The translations under genes and the position numbers were made by a program. DNA of 64,000 bases from Lutjanus erythropterus (taxonomy: Eukaryota; Chordata; Actinopteri; Lutjaniformes; Lutjanidae): assembly GCA_020091685.1 (NCBI GenBank), contig CM034591.1, positions 28,466,555 to 28,530,554 on the forward strand, given 5' to 3'. Shown one piece after another: positions 22,901-33,605 of the stretch (position 1 is the stretch's first letter; the number at the start of each line of letters is the position of its first letter). The notes under the pieces were generated by a model. The model saw nothing but the letters and a program-made list of their open reading frames with translations. It made no database searches and was not told where the DNA came from.

Positions 22901-25900
22901 TCTCTTCTGTGTCATTTTCTTCAATGTATTCTTTTATTTCCAGACTAATTTGTTTGGTTACTGTTTTGTTGTTCAATATGCCAACATTTAGCCTCCAGGT
23001 GGTATGTTTCTGTCTTCTGTTCAGATGTATAGATAGGTGAACTGCGTTATGATCCGAGATGTCAGCCACCCCAATTTCACAGTTTTCCACTTTATGCAAA
23101 TCCCAACTATTCATAAACACATAATCAATCCTAGAGTGAGTATTGTGCGCATAGGAATAGTGTGTATATTCTTTTTCCAGTGGATGGAGTTCTCTCCATA
23201 CATCAATCAATCCGTGTTCCTTCAAATATACATTCATGATTTTACTCAAATGGGTGTTATTCCTTTTTATACTTGTTGTGTCTATCCTTGGATCTAATGT
23301 CACATTAAAATCCCCTGCACACAACACGATGCCCTCTATTTCTGATGCAATGACTGTGAATAGGGTTTTGAAAAAATGTTTGTCACTCTCTGGAGGGGCA
23401 TATACGTTAACCAATGTGACCATCTCGTTTTCCAATATTCCCTTGACTATAACGTACCGCCCTTCTTTGTCATTAATTTCTTTTAAGCATTCAAATTTAA
23501 CCGAGTTTTGTATAAGTATTGCCACTCCTCTTTTGTGACAGTGCCTGTATGTGCTATAAAATGTATTTCTAAAACCAAATTTCTTTAATTTCTCATGTTC
23601 TTCCTGAGATAGGTGTGTTTCCTGCATAAAGATAATTTGGGCCTTGAGTTTTCTCATTTTCAGAATTACTTTACTTCTTTTGACTAGGTTGTTTAGCCCA
23701 TTCACATTCATTGTCACCAGAGAGATACTGTTCATATTCTTCTTATAGGTTTGTACATTTCCTTGAGATGCCCCTAGCGATAACAAACATAGTGATGCTC
23801 GTGTAGTAATAACCATGACAATAATTAACAGCCTTAAGAACCTTAGGCAACTCAATGTCAAATAATAAACACTTCAACTGCAAAAAGTAGGTACAAGCCT
23901 CCCACAGCACATTCGTGGGTTGAGGGGAATGTCTCATAGAACATGAGGGCCCCTCTCCGGTAAGGTCTGATCCTATTGTCCATAGACTCTTACACATCAA
24001 CCTTAAAAAATATATTGCTGCCGATCAGTCCTAACAGAAAAGACAATTTACTGACCAATTGGAGGTGTATAATCATTACTTCTCCAAAATATTCATCCCT
24101 TCCCCCTCATCACATACCTAGGATGTCCATTATTTCCTCTGAAATTCTTGTAGTTTTTGTTTAGCTCGAGCACCTGTGTCGACTACGTTTCCAGTCCGTT
24201 GCCATGGTAGTGCCCTCTGGAGTCGCTCTTCCATCGCCGTCCTGGTTGCCCCTCTCCCCGGTGACTCGATCTCAAATCCTCTCCTGTTCATCTCCCTTGC
24301 AGCCTCCTCCGCGTTCTCGTATGTTCGGGGGCCGTTTTCCCAGTGGATTCTGATTTTAGATAGAGGTGTTTGGAAACGAATTCCTCTCTCTTTTAAGACT
24401 TTTTTAATGCCGATGTATTCTTTTCTTTTTTTAATAATTTCCGTGGCATAATCATGGTCGAAAAACACGGCCCGACCTTGATGTTGAATTTTCCTTTTCC
24501 ATGCTTCCTTCAGTACCATCTCTTTTACCGTGTACTGTAGAAAGTTCACCACAATGGATCTTGGCGGCTTGTCGGAATCCGGTTTCGGCATTAGGGCTCG
24601 GTGTGCTCGCTGTATTTGCAGGTCTGTTTCTGCTGGTAGGGAAAGTTCCGTTCTCAGGAGTTGTTCAATGAAGTTGGAGACGGAGCCTCCCTCCGCTCCT
24701 TCTTTCAGGCCAAAAATACGAATGTTGTTCCGTCGGTTTCTTCCCTCTTGGTCCGTCAGTCTGTCCTGGAGTATTTTCTGCTGTTTTAGAGACTCGAGTA
24801 GGGCCTCTTTTACCTCCATATTCCAGTTTTCTATTTCGTCGATTCTCTGCTCGGCTCCCTCAACTCTTGCCGTTTGTGTTGCTAACTCTTTCGAAGTATC
24901 TGTGAGCTTTTGGTCAATGTTCCTCTTAAATTCCTCGAGTTCTTCCTTCATATCTTTTTTAATGTCCTCTTTGAATGCAGTGAACTCCGTCTTAAGCTCC
25001 GTTTTGAAATCCTGTATTTCTTTGACGATGTCTTTGAAACCTGAGCGAAGCACCTCCATTGCATCGACATCCATGTGCACCCCCTCTTCGCCCTCCATGT
25101 CGAGTATGTCTCCTCCGTCTTCGTTGGTCATTTCGGGTTGTTTTTCCCGGTTGTTGATGTTTGTTTGTCTTTTAGGTCTTCTTCCCCTTTCCATTTCTAG
25201 TTGTAACGTATTTATTTATTTTTAAATGTTTGAATTCGGGGCTTTTTATCGAGTGTTGATCGGGAGCTAGTTAGCTATGCTGCCATCTTGGATCAGGCCC
25301 CCGGATTTCCCATTTTTGAGGAGTCTGTTTACTCTAATATAGGCTGATAAAAATATCATTTATCATGTAAGAAACTGAAAATATAATGATTACTCATTAA
25401 TTGATACAGTGTTTAGAATTTAACCGATTAAAAATGTATTAACCGACAATGTATGTTTTGTATACTATTTCTCAGGAGCTCATAGGTTTCTGGCTCTCAT
25501 TTGGTTGGTCTGCTTTGTTAGTCAAGTAAACACAATTGACATTGTTTTGTTTGGAGGAACCATTTGCTGAAAAAAGATAGGTCAACAAGAGCCGCCATTT
25601 CAAGTGAGAGCCAGTTGTTTGTTTATTCAGCTTGTTTTAATTGTTTGTGCTTCAACTGAGAACAAAACATGCGTTTTGTATCACATTTGTAATGATTAAC
25701 TGATTACTGTTAACATCCTCAGCTACCGGTTAAGGAAAATGCACAACATTTCCAACTCTAATGTGAAGGTAATTTATAATGACAATAAAACCAAACCAAA
25801 CTTACAGCATCAGAGTTGAGAAGTGACCTCTGCTCCAGACTTGTGGCTCCAGAAATATGGGCCAGGGCGGCAGCTAGTGCATCAACCGCTCCTCGTTCCT

Positions 25901-28900
25901 CAATCAGTTTCTCAGCTGACGCTCTGAAGTACTCAATAGCTGCGACTGGAACAGAGTCCAGAAACCTGAACACAACAAAGACATAAAATCATAACCATCT
26001 GACACTTATCTGCTTTCGGTCAGGAAATGTGTTCCACGCTGAACGGTAATTAAAGAGACCTCAGCAGGGCAGAGGCTTCTTGGGGGCACTTTTAAGTAAT
26101 ATCTATGTTACTTCACTGATTGGCTGTCCAAGTAATGACTGTAGCGCTGATTATTAACCAAATTATGTGGCTGACAGAGTCCAAAGTTTCAAATAGTAAT
26201 CAACTACTGTACTTTCATACTTCTAAAACAAAACAGAATAGTTAATAAAATAAACTAGATGATGAAATAGATTAATGAAATAAAAAAATACAGTATTTAA
26301 ATAATCAAGTTCAAGTCATTAATAGAATTTCAGTGTGATTGTGACAACAAGAATGAATAAAGAAATATTAGTACCTGGCAGGAGTCTGCAACTCTTACTA
26401 TTAAGAGACATTTTTGGCCAAAAAAAAAAAAGAAAAAAAAAAACTTGTCTTGAGCCACAACTATTAAATTCTTTATTTTCCTCCAAGACTTTCTTCTCTA
26501 TCTTTTTCTTGGTTTGGATAGGGCATCTATAGCTAACCTAGAGAGACTCAAGGCTAGCCACCAGCAAAAAGGTACTGGAAAGGGGGAAAAGGCGCTGAGC
26601 CACAGATATAGCTGAGCCATATGATGCACATTTTAGTTGTCAAAACGTCAAAAACTTTTTTATTCAGTGTATAGACTGCACATTTTTACAACTGGAGAAT
26701 GTAAAAATCACTGCATGTATACAAAAATAGAATATGATGAGAAAATCATGCAAATATAAATAAGATTTTTTTTTTTATCAAAGCCACAGGGAGCCACTGA
26801 CGAGGTGCAAAAGAGCTGCAGGTTGCTGACCTCCAGCACCAAGGATAACCATTAACCAAACAACATAGAAAAACAAACAAACGCTGTATATAAATTTGGC
26901 TCTCATGGTCCAAAGTGACCTACCTGACAGCATCCTTGCTTGATGACTTGATGATATCATTGGCAGTGGGAACGCCAACTCGTCTGAATGTAATGCCCTG
27001 GAACAATAACAAACAAAATGAAAACCACGTATTTGTCAATAAAATCCTATCTTATAGCTTATTTACAACTACAGTGAAAAAGTGAGTTTCAGTCTGATTT
27101 TCTCTGAAGCAGCAGCAGCACCTTCTTCAACTCTGGCCTCTCTTATGAAACAACCGCAACTTTTCTTTCTCCCCTTCCTTCTGTAGCTTCTTGTCCACTT
27201 CCAGCACAAAAGTGAGTGAAAGCATTGTTTTTTCATTTCCGCAAAGCTGCTCAAACAACTTAACTTGCCACTCTTCTTTCCCTCTCCGTTTTCTTCTGCT
27301 TCAACTGAATTTAAAGACACTTACCGCTTTGTTTTCTACGTAGCGCAGCTGGTCCTCCTCTTTCCTCTGGTAGAAACAGATGCAGACTCCGGTCCTGCCA
27401 GCTCGGCCCGTACGTCCCGAACGATGGATGTATGACTCCACATCCTGACACAACCACAGAGACGGACACATTTTCAAACAAAGTGAAGGTGACAGGCCTT
27501 TATGAATAATAGTTTATGCAACACTGTTAATAAGAAAGTGTCCAATTCTTCTGCAAAGAATTAATTCTTCATTTTTCATTGCTCAGCCAGTGCACGTAAG
27601 TCGACTGCGGCTGTTCCCATATTCAACTCAATCTGAAGCATGTAAATACAAATTTTTCCATAAAATCACACACCTTAAAAACATATTTAGAAATCTGAAA
27701 TATAACATCTGCATAACAAAGAAATGGCTAGTCTAATAATTGCAAAGGTGTGTAAAATTCTTGTCGATTACTGGTAACACATCGCACCTTGGGTGGAGAA
27801 CACTGGATCACCAGGTCGACTTCAGGGATGTCTAATCCACGGGCTGCAACGTTGGTGGCAACTAGAACCTCAAAAGCACCATTCCTGAAGCCCTTCAGTG
27901 TCATCTCTCTCTGTTTCTGAGGGATATCACCATGGAGGGACTGAGCACTCTGAAAACCAAAAACAAAACAAAACAAAATGAGAAACAAACCCTACAGAAT
28001 TTGCTTGCTTCTTTGTAGCCGCTTGTTTCCATTTATAACATTACACTTATGGTGAAACAAACACATTTAACAACGTGTATATATGTTTTTTTTTAAGAAC
28101 CAACTAAAAACAGCAGATTGGTTCCTTTCCCATTGTCGTTGCCAGTGGACGAGTTTACCTTGCTGTTTTGTTTCTGATGGGTCTTGGTCAATGTCATAAA
28201 TGCATCAGATAACCGAGACTCAGCCATGTGTATACAGGAGAGCAGAGAGAAAGGAATTTTTAAAAGTAAGTGTGTGTGTGTCTGTGTGTGTGTGTGTGTG
28301 TGTCTACCTGTTTGATGGAAGTATTCATGGAAAGTTCGTTGGCTTCTTTTTTGGTCTCACAGAACACAATGGTTCTGCCATGGCTGCCGCTGTAAACCTG
28401 GATCACATCGCCGAGCACGGCTGCACGCTGTGACCAGTGGCATGCTACGGCCAGATGCTACAGAGAAGAGGACAGGCAGAAAGACAAAAAGATAAACAGA
28501 GACAGAGGGAGGGAAACCAGGGAGAGAGAACAGAGACATTTTCATTAATCCAGCTGGCAGACTTTAACTTGTAGTTCATTACAATTCCACTGGTGTTGAC
28601 GATGATAAATACAACAATTTTTACTGCAAATGAACTTTCTGGGCTCTCCTGATGGAGATATATGTGAGCGCGTTTTACAGTCTCACTTTAACTGTCGCTG
28701 CTTACAGGCAACTCTGAGAGGTCTAAGCCTAAGACCTCAGACTGCTGTAACGGCTGTTAAATTGCACCCATCACACACTCTTCACCATCTCTCTCACACA
28801 CACTTACTTCGACAGTTGTTGCAGCTTTCTGTGTTTTCTTTCCAATCAGGTCGACATGTTTGCACCCTGGTCTCATGTATTTCTTGGCCACCTCGTAGAC

Positions 28901-31900
28901 CCAGGGGGGGCATGTGGCCGAAAACAGAAGAGTCTGTGGGTTGGAGTCGGAGTCTGGAGAAATACAAACACACACTTACTTTCGTAGTTTTACATACATG
29001 ATCACACTCTACTGATCATTTAATCTGCTTTAACATAGTATATAATATACAAAGCAAAATCCAATCAGTCCAACTGATACACATGCATAATTATGAACAC
29101 ATACAGTACACTGAAAAATCAGCATTAGAAAATATAAAGACTATAAAACAACAGCAAAAAACATTTATTTTTGTTTGACCAGGCCTTAAAAATGAACTAA
29201 ATTATCTAATTAATCTTAAAAATTAAGTTAACAGTGACAAGTCGCCGTCAGAGAGAAGAGAGAGCAATGACCCACAGCTGGTACTGGTGTGGTGTATTGA
29301 TAAATCAGTATTTTGGACACCACCACTCTACAAAAAACAACAGACAGACACAGATTAACTTTACCTTTATTATATGATGAGGCCAAAATCTCTTCAACCT
29401 GTTCTGCAAATCCCATGTCCAACATTTGGTCGACTTCATCTAGAACGACGTGTTTCAGCTTAGAGAGGTCCAGTTTATGGTTCTGGATATGGTCTTTGAT
29501 GCGACCAGGAGTTCCAACCAAAATGTCGATACCATTACGGATTGCATCGACTAGACAGGAGAAGAGAAGGGGAGAGAGTTATTAATGATATTAATAGTAA
29601 TTAAGAAAATATGCTGTTAAAATAGCAGAAAACAAAGGAAAACAAATAATTAGCTGGTATTTAACTAGTTAACCTGAGAAGTATTTCATAAAACATTAAA
29701 TATAAAGAAGAACTGAAAACAAATTGATTCTTAATAAGCTGAACTTTTTCAAATTACGTCTAAGGATATATCTGCTTACTCTGTGGGTTGTATGAGCTGC
29801 CTCCATAGAAACAGGTGATAGACAGTCTCTTGATGATGTCTTTGAAATCTTTAGCGACCTGGATAGCTAACTCTCTGGTGGGAGTCAACACCAGGACCTA
29901 CAGTCAGGACAGAGAAAAGACTCAGTTATACACAAGCACACTCAGAGAGCAAATGATACTGGGACTCTGACTGATGCAAGTCTTCAGTCACTAGTGTGAA
30001 AGCGCCTGTGTGCACACCTTGGGAGGACGGCCTCTTGTCGGCACCACTGAATCCTTCTGGAGCTTCTCCACCAAAGGGATTGCAAAGGAGAAAGTCTTCC
30101 CCGTTCCTGTTCGGGCTTGGGCAATTACGTCCTCCCCATCATATACAGAATTAAAAGTCTTCACCTGAATGTCAAACAGGTAGGAGACTCCGCGAGCTGA
30201 GAAAGGGATAGAGACAGAGTGTTAGGAGGGGTATTAGCTGGGGTACTTATTAAAAACAATCCACCTGACAACATGAGCTGGTGGCGAGAGAAGGTGAAAC
30301 GGTTGGTAAACAAGATTCTACCCTGTTTTCCGAAAATAAAAATTTAAAATCACGGCAAGCAGTGATGGAAGTTTAGAGGGGTGACAGAAACAGAGCGTAG
30401 GTGACACACTGAAGTGTCCTCGTTATGCACACCTTTACTGTCTCTGATTGTGTAGCAATCTAATGTGTTTACATCACAGATGACAAAGAAAGGCATTTAA
30501 ATGTCAGTAAAACATATTCATGTAGGCTGATATAGGAGTATAGTGTGGCACTGAACTAAAAAACAACAACAAAAAAAAACAAAAAACAAGAACAAAGTAA
30601 CGAATCACTGAATCTTTGTATTGAATGGCCAAATCCGATTCGACTGACTGAAATTCTTTGTTTAGTACATCCCTAAAGAAAATATTATAAAATGAAGTCC
30701 ATCAACAATGTAAACGCACACAGCTTTTATTTTTTGGGCAGAGAAGCAAACATTTGAACACGGTTTTGAACATGTACCACTGCACTTCTGCTCTCAAGCC
30801 ACAGTGGTAAAAACTGTGGTATAAAAATGTTAATATGATATTTACCTTTTAGTTTATCAATGGTGACTTGGGAGATCCTGAAGTTGGAGAAGGCCCCTGC
30901 CTTCTGCTCTGGTGTCTCCTCCTAAACAAATAGTCAGTTCATCAGTTATCAGTCAGTTATCTTCAAGCTACCAAAAGAACTTTTGTATTTTTTGGATTCT
31001 GGAGCCCCCTGTGGGCAAAACCAGTAGTATTTACACTGCAATAACCACAAACATAACCTCTAATTATCTAAATAAAAATCCCCCAAAAAATATTGAGTTG
31101 GTTAATGTTATATAAATATGAAAAGCAAATTGTATTAATTTGTAAAACTTTTAAATGCTTGAAGACCTGCTAAGTTGTTAATTAGCTGCTTTGCCATCAA
31201 CCTGTAGTTGTTTTATTATTTAATTCCTATATTATGGCCATCCCATTTATCTGAACATATCCTAACCACACTGCTGTTCTTCAACTTTTATTTTTTATAC
31301 TAGTCACAAGAGGTTACAAGACCAGTTGGACTCAAGATTGAAAGAGCACACAAAACACTGCAGAATGGCCACTTTGTAATACAACAAAATCAAATGCACC
31401 AATATATAATAACCAAAAAGCAACACCTAGGATTTAGAAACAGCTTACATGGTTGTCTCCTATCTCTAGCTACCCAACAGAACTCAGAAAACTGCAAAAG
31501 AGCTTAATTATCTACTCAAATTACCACAAAGATTATTCTGCACAAACTTCTCCCAAGAGGAAAAACAGTTAGTGGCCGGTCTATGAGTCATACCGTTTCC
31601 TTTTCGCTGTCACTGGCCGATTCTTCACTTGACTGGGACGGTGTCTGGATGGGTGTCTGAACAGGGGTGTTTGGGGTGGAATGTCCGTTGGTTGCCTCCT
31701 CTGCGATTGCTTTCTTTTGCTTCTTCTTTTTTTTCTACAAACCAAGATGAAAGTGGAGACAATGTTATACAGAGGGTAGACAATGACCCTGTCCACACCA
31801 AGGTACAGCCAGAGAATATTCATTTATATTTTAAGCAAAATTCTAATCTGCCACACAACACTTTTATGGCCTTGTCCTCATTTACCATCACAACACTAGG

Positions 31901-33605
31901 CATTTCTGTTGAGGAAATCTGTCCATCTGGTAACCACATATTCAAAGTAACAACATGCACTCACCTCTGTGTCGCCTTCAGCGTTCTTCTTAGTCTTCTT
32001 CGTTGATGTTTCAACACCATTACTGTTGCCATTCATGTCTGTGTAGTCGTCCATTTGGTCCGCTGCCAGCTTGTCTTTTTTCTTTTTCTTCTTTGGTGCT
32101 GGAGGTTCACAGTCTGGGTCCTCCTGCACTTCCTGGTCCTCAAACTGCTCCTTCTTCTTCTTCAGCTTCTTGCCCTCCTTGATCTTGTTCTTTATTCATT
32201 TTTTCAAGAGAATCAATAAAAGACAAATAAGTTTCAGTCAAGCCAAACACTGTGCATTGACTCGCAAGTTTAAGAAAGCCAAATGTTGCCACCCCCGCAG
32301 CTTGAGAAATTTCTAGCTTGGCGTCATCTCATCATATTGCCATTTCAGTGGCAATCATCATTTAATTATTTATGTAAGCTGTAACATACAGTGGCAGAGA
32401 ACACAACATTAGATTTGATACATTATTATTTAAAGTAAATCAAAATGTTTTTATTAAATTAAACAAGTGCCTACCTGACTACAGAGGGTCTTAGTTTCTA
32501 TTAAGAAGATTAAAAATGTCTTTATCCAATATTGGCTAGACGTTATAAACACTATATATAGAATAGACAATCACAGTTTGTGTCATCAGTGGAGCTGCAA
32601 AGATTAGGTGACCAATCAGTTGAAAGGAAATTATTTGAAAAACTTTAATAATCAATTAATTGTTTCAGTCATTTTTCAATCAAAAAAAAAGTAAAATATC
32701 TGATGATGATAATTCTTAAACATAATTTTCTGCATTTCTTCATCCTTTGTAACAGTTAATGAAAATTCTTTGAATTTTGGACTGTTGGTTGGACAAAAGA
32801 AGCACTCTGGGCTCTGAGAAATCGTGATGAGCATTTCTCACAATATTTAAACATTTCACAGACTACATATATATACACACACACATATGCATATATATGT
32901 ATATGTATATATATATTTACACACATATAGTTCATCTTACTGTAAGGAGTTTGACAAAAATATCAATAATCAACAATTAACACAATCACTTATAGCAGCT
33001 GTAATTAAGTTAAACAGTTTCTTTTACTTTTGTGAGCAGGTTGTATTGTGTACTTAAAACAGCTGACTACCCCAGCTGTATAACACGTCATCAAGTCGCG
33101 TCCACAGCACAAATACACACAAACAGGAGCAGTATCCTACAGATTCCCACGTTGTTCACCCGTTAATCCATGTGATCTACACATCAGCTCAACACATGGA
33201 CGTGCCACGTGATCGTCCAGCTAGCCTAAGTGGCTACGTTAACAATGTATGCTAACACTGGCTAGCAGGGGGAAACATTTACTTTCCTGATTAATACCGG
33301 TACTGGCTCCAATGTTGTCAATAAAATTTCATTATTAGTGTCGCTAAGTGAACTTTCCTTACGCTGGTTTCCAAAAAGTTAGCTTAGTTAGTCGGTTAGC
33401 CGAGGTTTCGGGTTGCCTCGTTGAGCCACATGTTGTCAAACATGGAGCAGCAGGCAGGACGTCGGACGAGCAACACGGATTATTTTAGTTTATCCACCGC
33501 GACACGACCCGATCTGCTCACCTTCAGGGTCTTAACCTCCGCTACAGTGTCCACAGTGTCCTCCATGGCATGATCTTCCGTTTCAAATGTGATTTTTGTC
33601 GGCAT
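16938..33605 (-). CDS. ddx21: Nucleolar DEAD-box RNA helicase DDX21, complete, 753 aa
   Basis: ATP-dependent RNA helicase of the nucleolus, used in rRNA transcription and processing. Sixteen minus-strand exons: 33605-33522, 32189-31965, 31734-31594, 30921-30846, 30196-30018, 29897-29780, 29550-29365, 28953-28808, 28457-28308, 27949-27788, 27444-27325, 26997-26924, 25965-25806, 18172-18038, 17381-17337, 17198-16938. All are GT-AG and total 2262 nt. An N-terminal Lys/Glu-rich region is followed by motif I ARTGTGKT (about 203-210), PTREL (241-245), DEVD (312-315), SAT (348-350) and HRSGRTGR (496-503). A GUCT-type domain comes next, then a Gly/Arg RGG tail ending [10 protein letters not shown]. 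The human protein is 783 aa and DEVD replaces DEAD there too. I prefer the ATG at 33605, with a purine at -3, over an in-frame ATG at 33716. ddx50 is the alternative name, but the SFSxAF end favours ddx21. Confidence 0.96.
19436..19700. repeat. Short dispersed repeat, second copy (MITE-like)
   Basis: It shares with 6158-6515 the stretches CTCCTGTGGACAAAAGC-like, AGGCATTAAGAA, TAGGTCATGTAGAGG and an end resembling the reverse complement of AGCTACTACAAGGAACT. The copy here ends 8 bp before the L1 target site. It is probably a nonautonomous DNA element. Confidence 0.6.
19974..23735 (-). CDS. L1 ORF2 protein (endonuclease / reverse transcriptase), 1253 aa
   Basis: I start at the ATG of [16 protein letters not shown], where AP-endonuclease homology begins; the frame is open upstream to 23861. 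Endonuclease motifs are QETH (about 38-41), GDFN (141-144), RIDYVF (202-207) and SDHN (227-230). Reverse-transcriptase motifs are FRPIS (529-533), LDAEKAFD (597-604), [13 protein letters not shown] (about 654-666) and FADD (698-701). A Cys/His motif of the form CxxC...H...C lies near 1120-1140. The length fits L1 ORF2. No stop or frameshift is seen, so both catalytic activities may be intact. The ORF1 to ORF2 gap is about 395 nt. Confidence 0.93.
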   Translation of the reverse strand: MNSISLVTMNVNGLNNLVKRSKVILKMRKLKAQIIFMQETHLSQEEHEKLKKFGFRNTFYSTYRHCHKRGVAILIQNSVKFECLKEINDKEGRYVIVKGILENEMVTLVNVYAPPESDKHFFKTLFTVIASEIEGIVLCAGDFNVTLDPRIDTTSIKRNNTHLSKIMNVYLKEHGLIDVWRELHPLEKEYTHYSYAHNTHSRIDYVFMNSWDLHKVENCEIGVADISDHNAVHLSIHLNRRQKHTTWRLNVGILNNKTVTKQISLEIKEYIEENDTEEISPTILWDAMKAVIRGKLIAITSLQKKLKQATYLNLTENLKNMEIKYQITHKTELLQEIKNIKREIDNILEGEIEKKLRFVKQEYYEEGPKATRLLARRLRKQQSLHTIHKIRDPHSGQLKHDTTEIENAFKEYYKILYTQPPSSNEEAKRQFLNSLDLPNIGEKQNNSLTAPITLEEVSKAISRLKAGKSPGSDGFPLEWYRAFKEELIPLLTASFNWTLKEGQLPPSWSEATISVIPKEGKDTEYCSNFRPISILNVDYKIYTSILAKRFEKFITDLIDEDQTGFIVGRQTQDSIRRTLQIINTIEKRKNSSILVSLDAEKAFDSVNWNFLYLVLERFGFNEDSIKCIKTIYRNPTARIKINGSLTERIMLNRGTRQGCCLSPLLFALYIEPFAQAVRQSEELKGIYIKGQKHIISLFADDIIIYLDSPNTSFPHLMHLINMYGDHAGYKVNVNKTQILCFHYTPSQEISGNFPLKWNSKIMRYLGVTLTKQLNHLYRTNYDQIHSQIKRDIERWSVIPLDFSSRIEVIKMNILPRLLYFFQSLPIKIPQERFKIWDRMISRFIWNGKKPRIKYCTLQLTKNKGGMALPNLKDYYHAAQLAPIIKWCDKDYCAKWKDIEMTVANIPVQSLIGNIKQIKVLQDSIDPISFHTLNIWSDLIKQYKLEREVNLLSWFAYDDRFKPSWIDQNFRNWERKGITALCTIMKDGNIMSFQALKEKNMLENGDFFRYLQLRDYFMKEMQYTKTLNGIIDTMIRTYNGTRFKIISTLYQNLRDCKPSSTMYIKAKWERELNIEITRDEWLNMCETQHTTTSSKTWREFGWKNLTRYFITPTIKSKQSGSQQACWRMCGNREANHTHIFWECHKLNLFWKNVSDVIKDILGYPIPRECKVIYLCNINNYVIDNDRYLTKILLVTSKKAITRNWCKADPPTIEHWLEIVREIYTMEKMTYLLRLRENVFMCKWRKWMVYDKKGK
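24130..25194 (-). CDS. L1 ORF1 protein (RNA-binding chaperone), 354 aa
   Basis: The open frame runs from an ATG about 108 nt inside the element to a stop. Residues of roughly 45-150 are Glu/Lys-rich with heptad spacing, suggesting a trimerising coiled coil. [13 protein letters not shown] then marks the start of an RRM-like domain, and the C-terminal part resembles the L1 ORF1p CTD ([11 protein letters not shown], then [15 protein letters not shown]). In the family this protein coats the LINE RNA and acts as a nucleic-acid chaperone. The frame is uninterrupted. Confidence 0.9.
   Translation of the reverse strand: MERGRRPKRQTNINNREKQPEMTNEDGGDILDMEGEEGVHMDVDAMEVLRSGFKDIVKEIQDFKTELKTEFTAFKEDIKKDMKEELEEFKRNIDQKLTDTSKELATQTARVEGAEQRIDEIENWNMEVKEALLESLKQQKILQDRLTDQEGRNRRNNIRIFGLKEGAEGGSVSNFIEQLLRTELSLPAETDLQIQRAHRALMPKPDSDKPPRSIVVNFLQYTVKEMVLKEAWKRKIQHQGRAVFFDHDYATEIIKKRKEYIGIKKVLKERGIRFQTPLSKIRIHWENGPRTYENAEEAAREMNRRGFEIESPGRGATRTAMEERLQRALPWQRTGNVVDTGARAKQKLQEFQRK
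28267..28306 (-). repeat. CA microsatellite at the ddx21 exon 9 donor
   Basis: On the transcribed strand the intron reads GTAGACACACACAC..., beginning at the donor of exon 28457-28308. The run is interrupted once or twice. Confidence 0.9.
31965..32189 (-). other. ddx21: ddx21 exon 2, lysine-rich N-terminal segment
   Basis: It encodes 75 residues with KKLKKKKE and PKKKKKKDK runs that suit nucleolar or nuclear targeting. The 3' splice site is unusual: the 20 nt before AG read TTGAAAAAATGAATAAAG, with almost no pyrimidine tract. An in-frame stop upstream forces the exon start here or very near. Confidence 0.8.
32595..32860. repeat. ddx21: Diverged dispersed repeat in ddx21 intron 1
   Basis: It starts near GGAGCTGCAAAGATTAGGTG and includes AATAATCAATTAATTGTTTC. 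It resembles the family seen at 530-845. It is followed by a TATA/CA-rich low-complexity stretch at 32867-32935. Confidence 0.4.

Larger units (their letters stand above)
19709..25317 (-). mobile_element. Full-length L1-clade LINE with target-site duplications
   Basis: A non-LTR retrotransposon in the same orientation as ddx21. The 15-bp direct repeat GGATTTCCCATTTTT occurs at 19709-19723 and 25303-25317; the body is about 19724-25302 (5.58 kb). Read on the minus strand it begins GGGGGCCTGATCCAAGATGG, a 5' UTR of about 108 nt. ORF1 and ORF2 follow, then a 3' UTR with AATAAA (19747-19742) just before the terminal A tract. That tract merges with the A-rich start of the duplication, as expected for target-primed reverse transcription at a TTTT/A site. 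The perfect duplication and two open ORFs indicate a young insertion. The L1/Tx1 group assignment rests on ORF architecture. Confidence 0.95.
18173..25805 (-). other. ddx21: ddx21 intron 13, enlarged by a LINE insertion
   Basis: This 7.6-kb intron is by far the largest in the gene. It contains an older short repeat at 19436-19700, the L1 at 19724-25302 with its duplications, and AT-rich flanks with fragments of dispersed repeats. Without the L1 the intron would be about 2 kb. No host exon is seen in it. Confidence 0.85.

Noticed and set aside
24530-25225. 231-codon plus-strand frame, Ser-rich
   Set aside because: It is the complement of L1 ORF1, whose Glu/Lys-rich codons leave few stops on the other strand.
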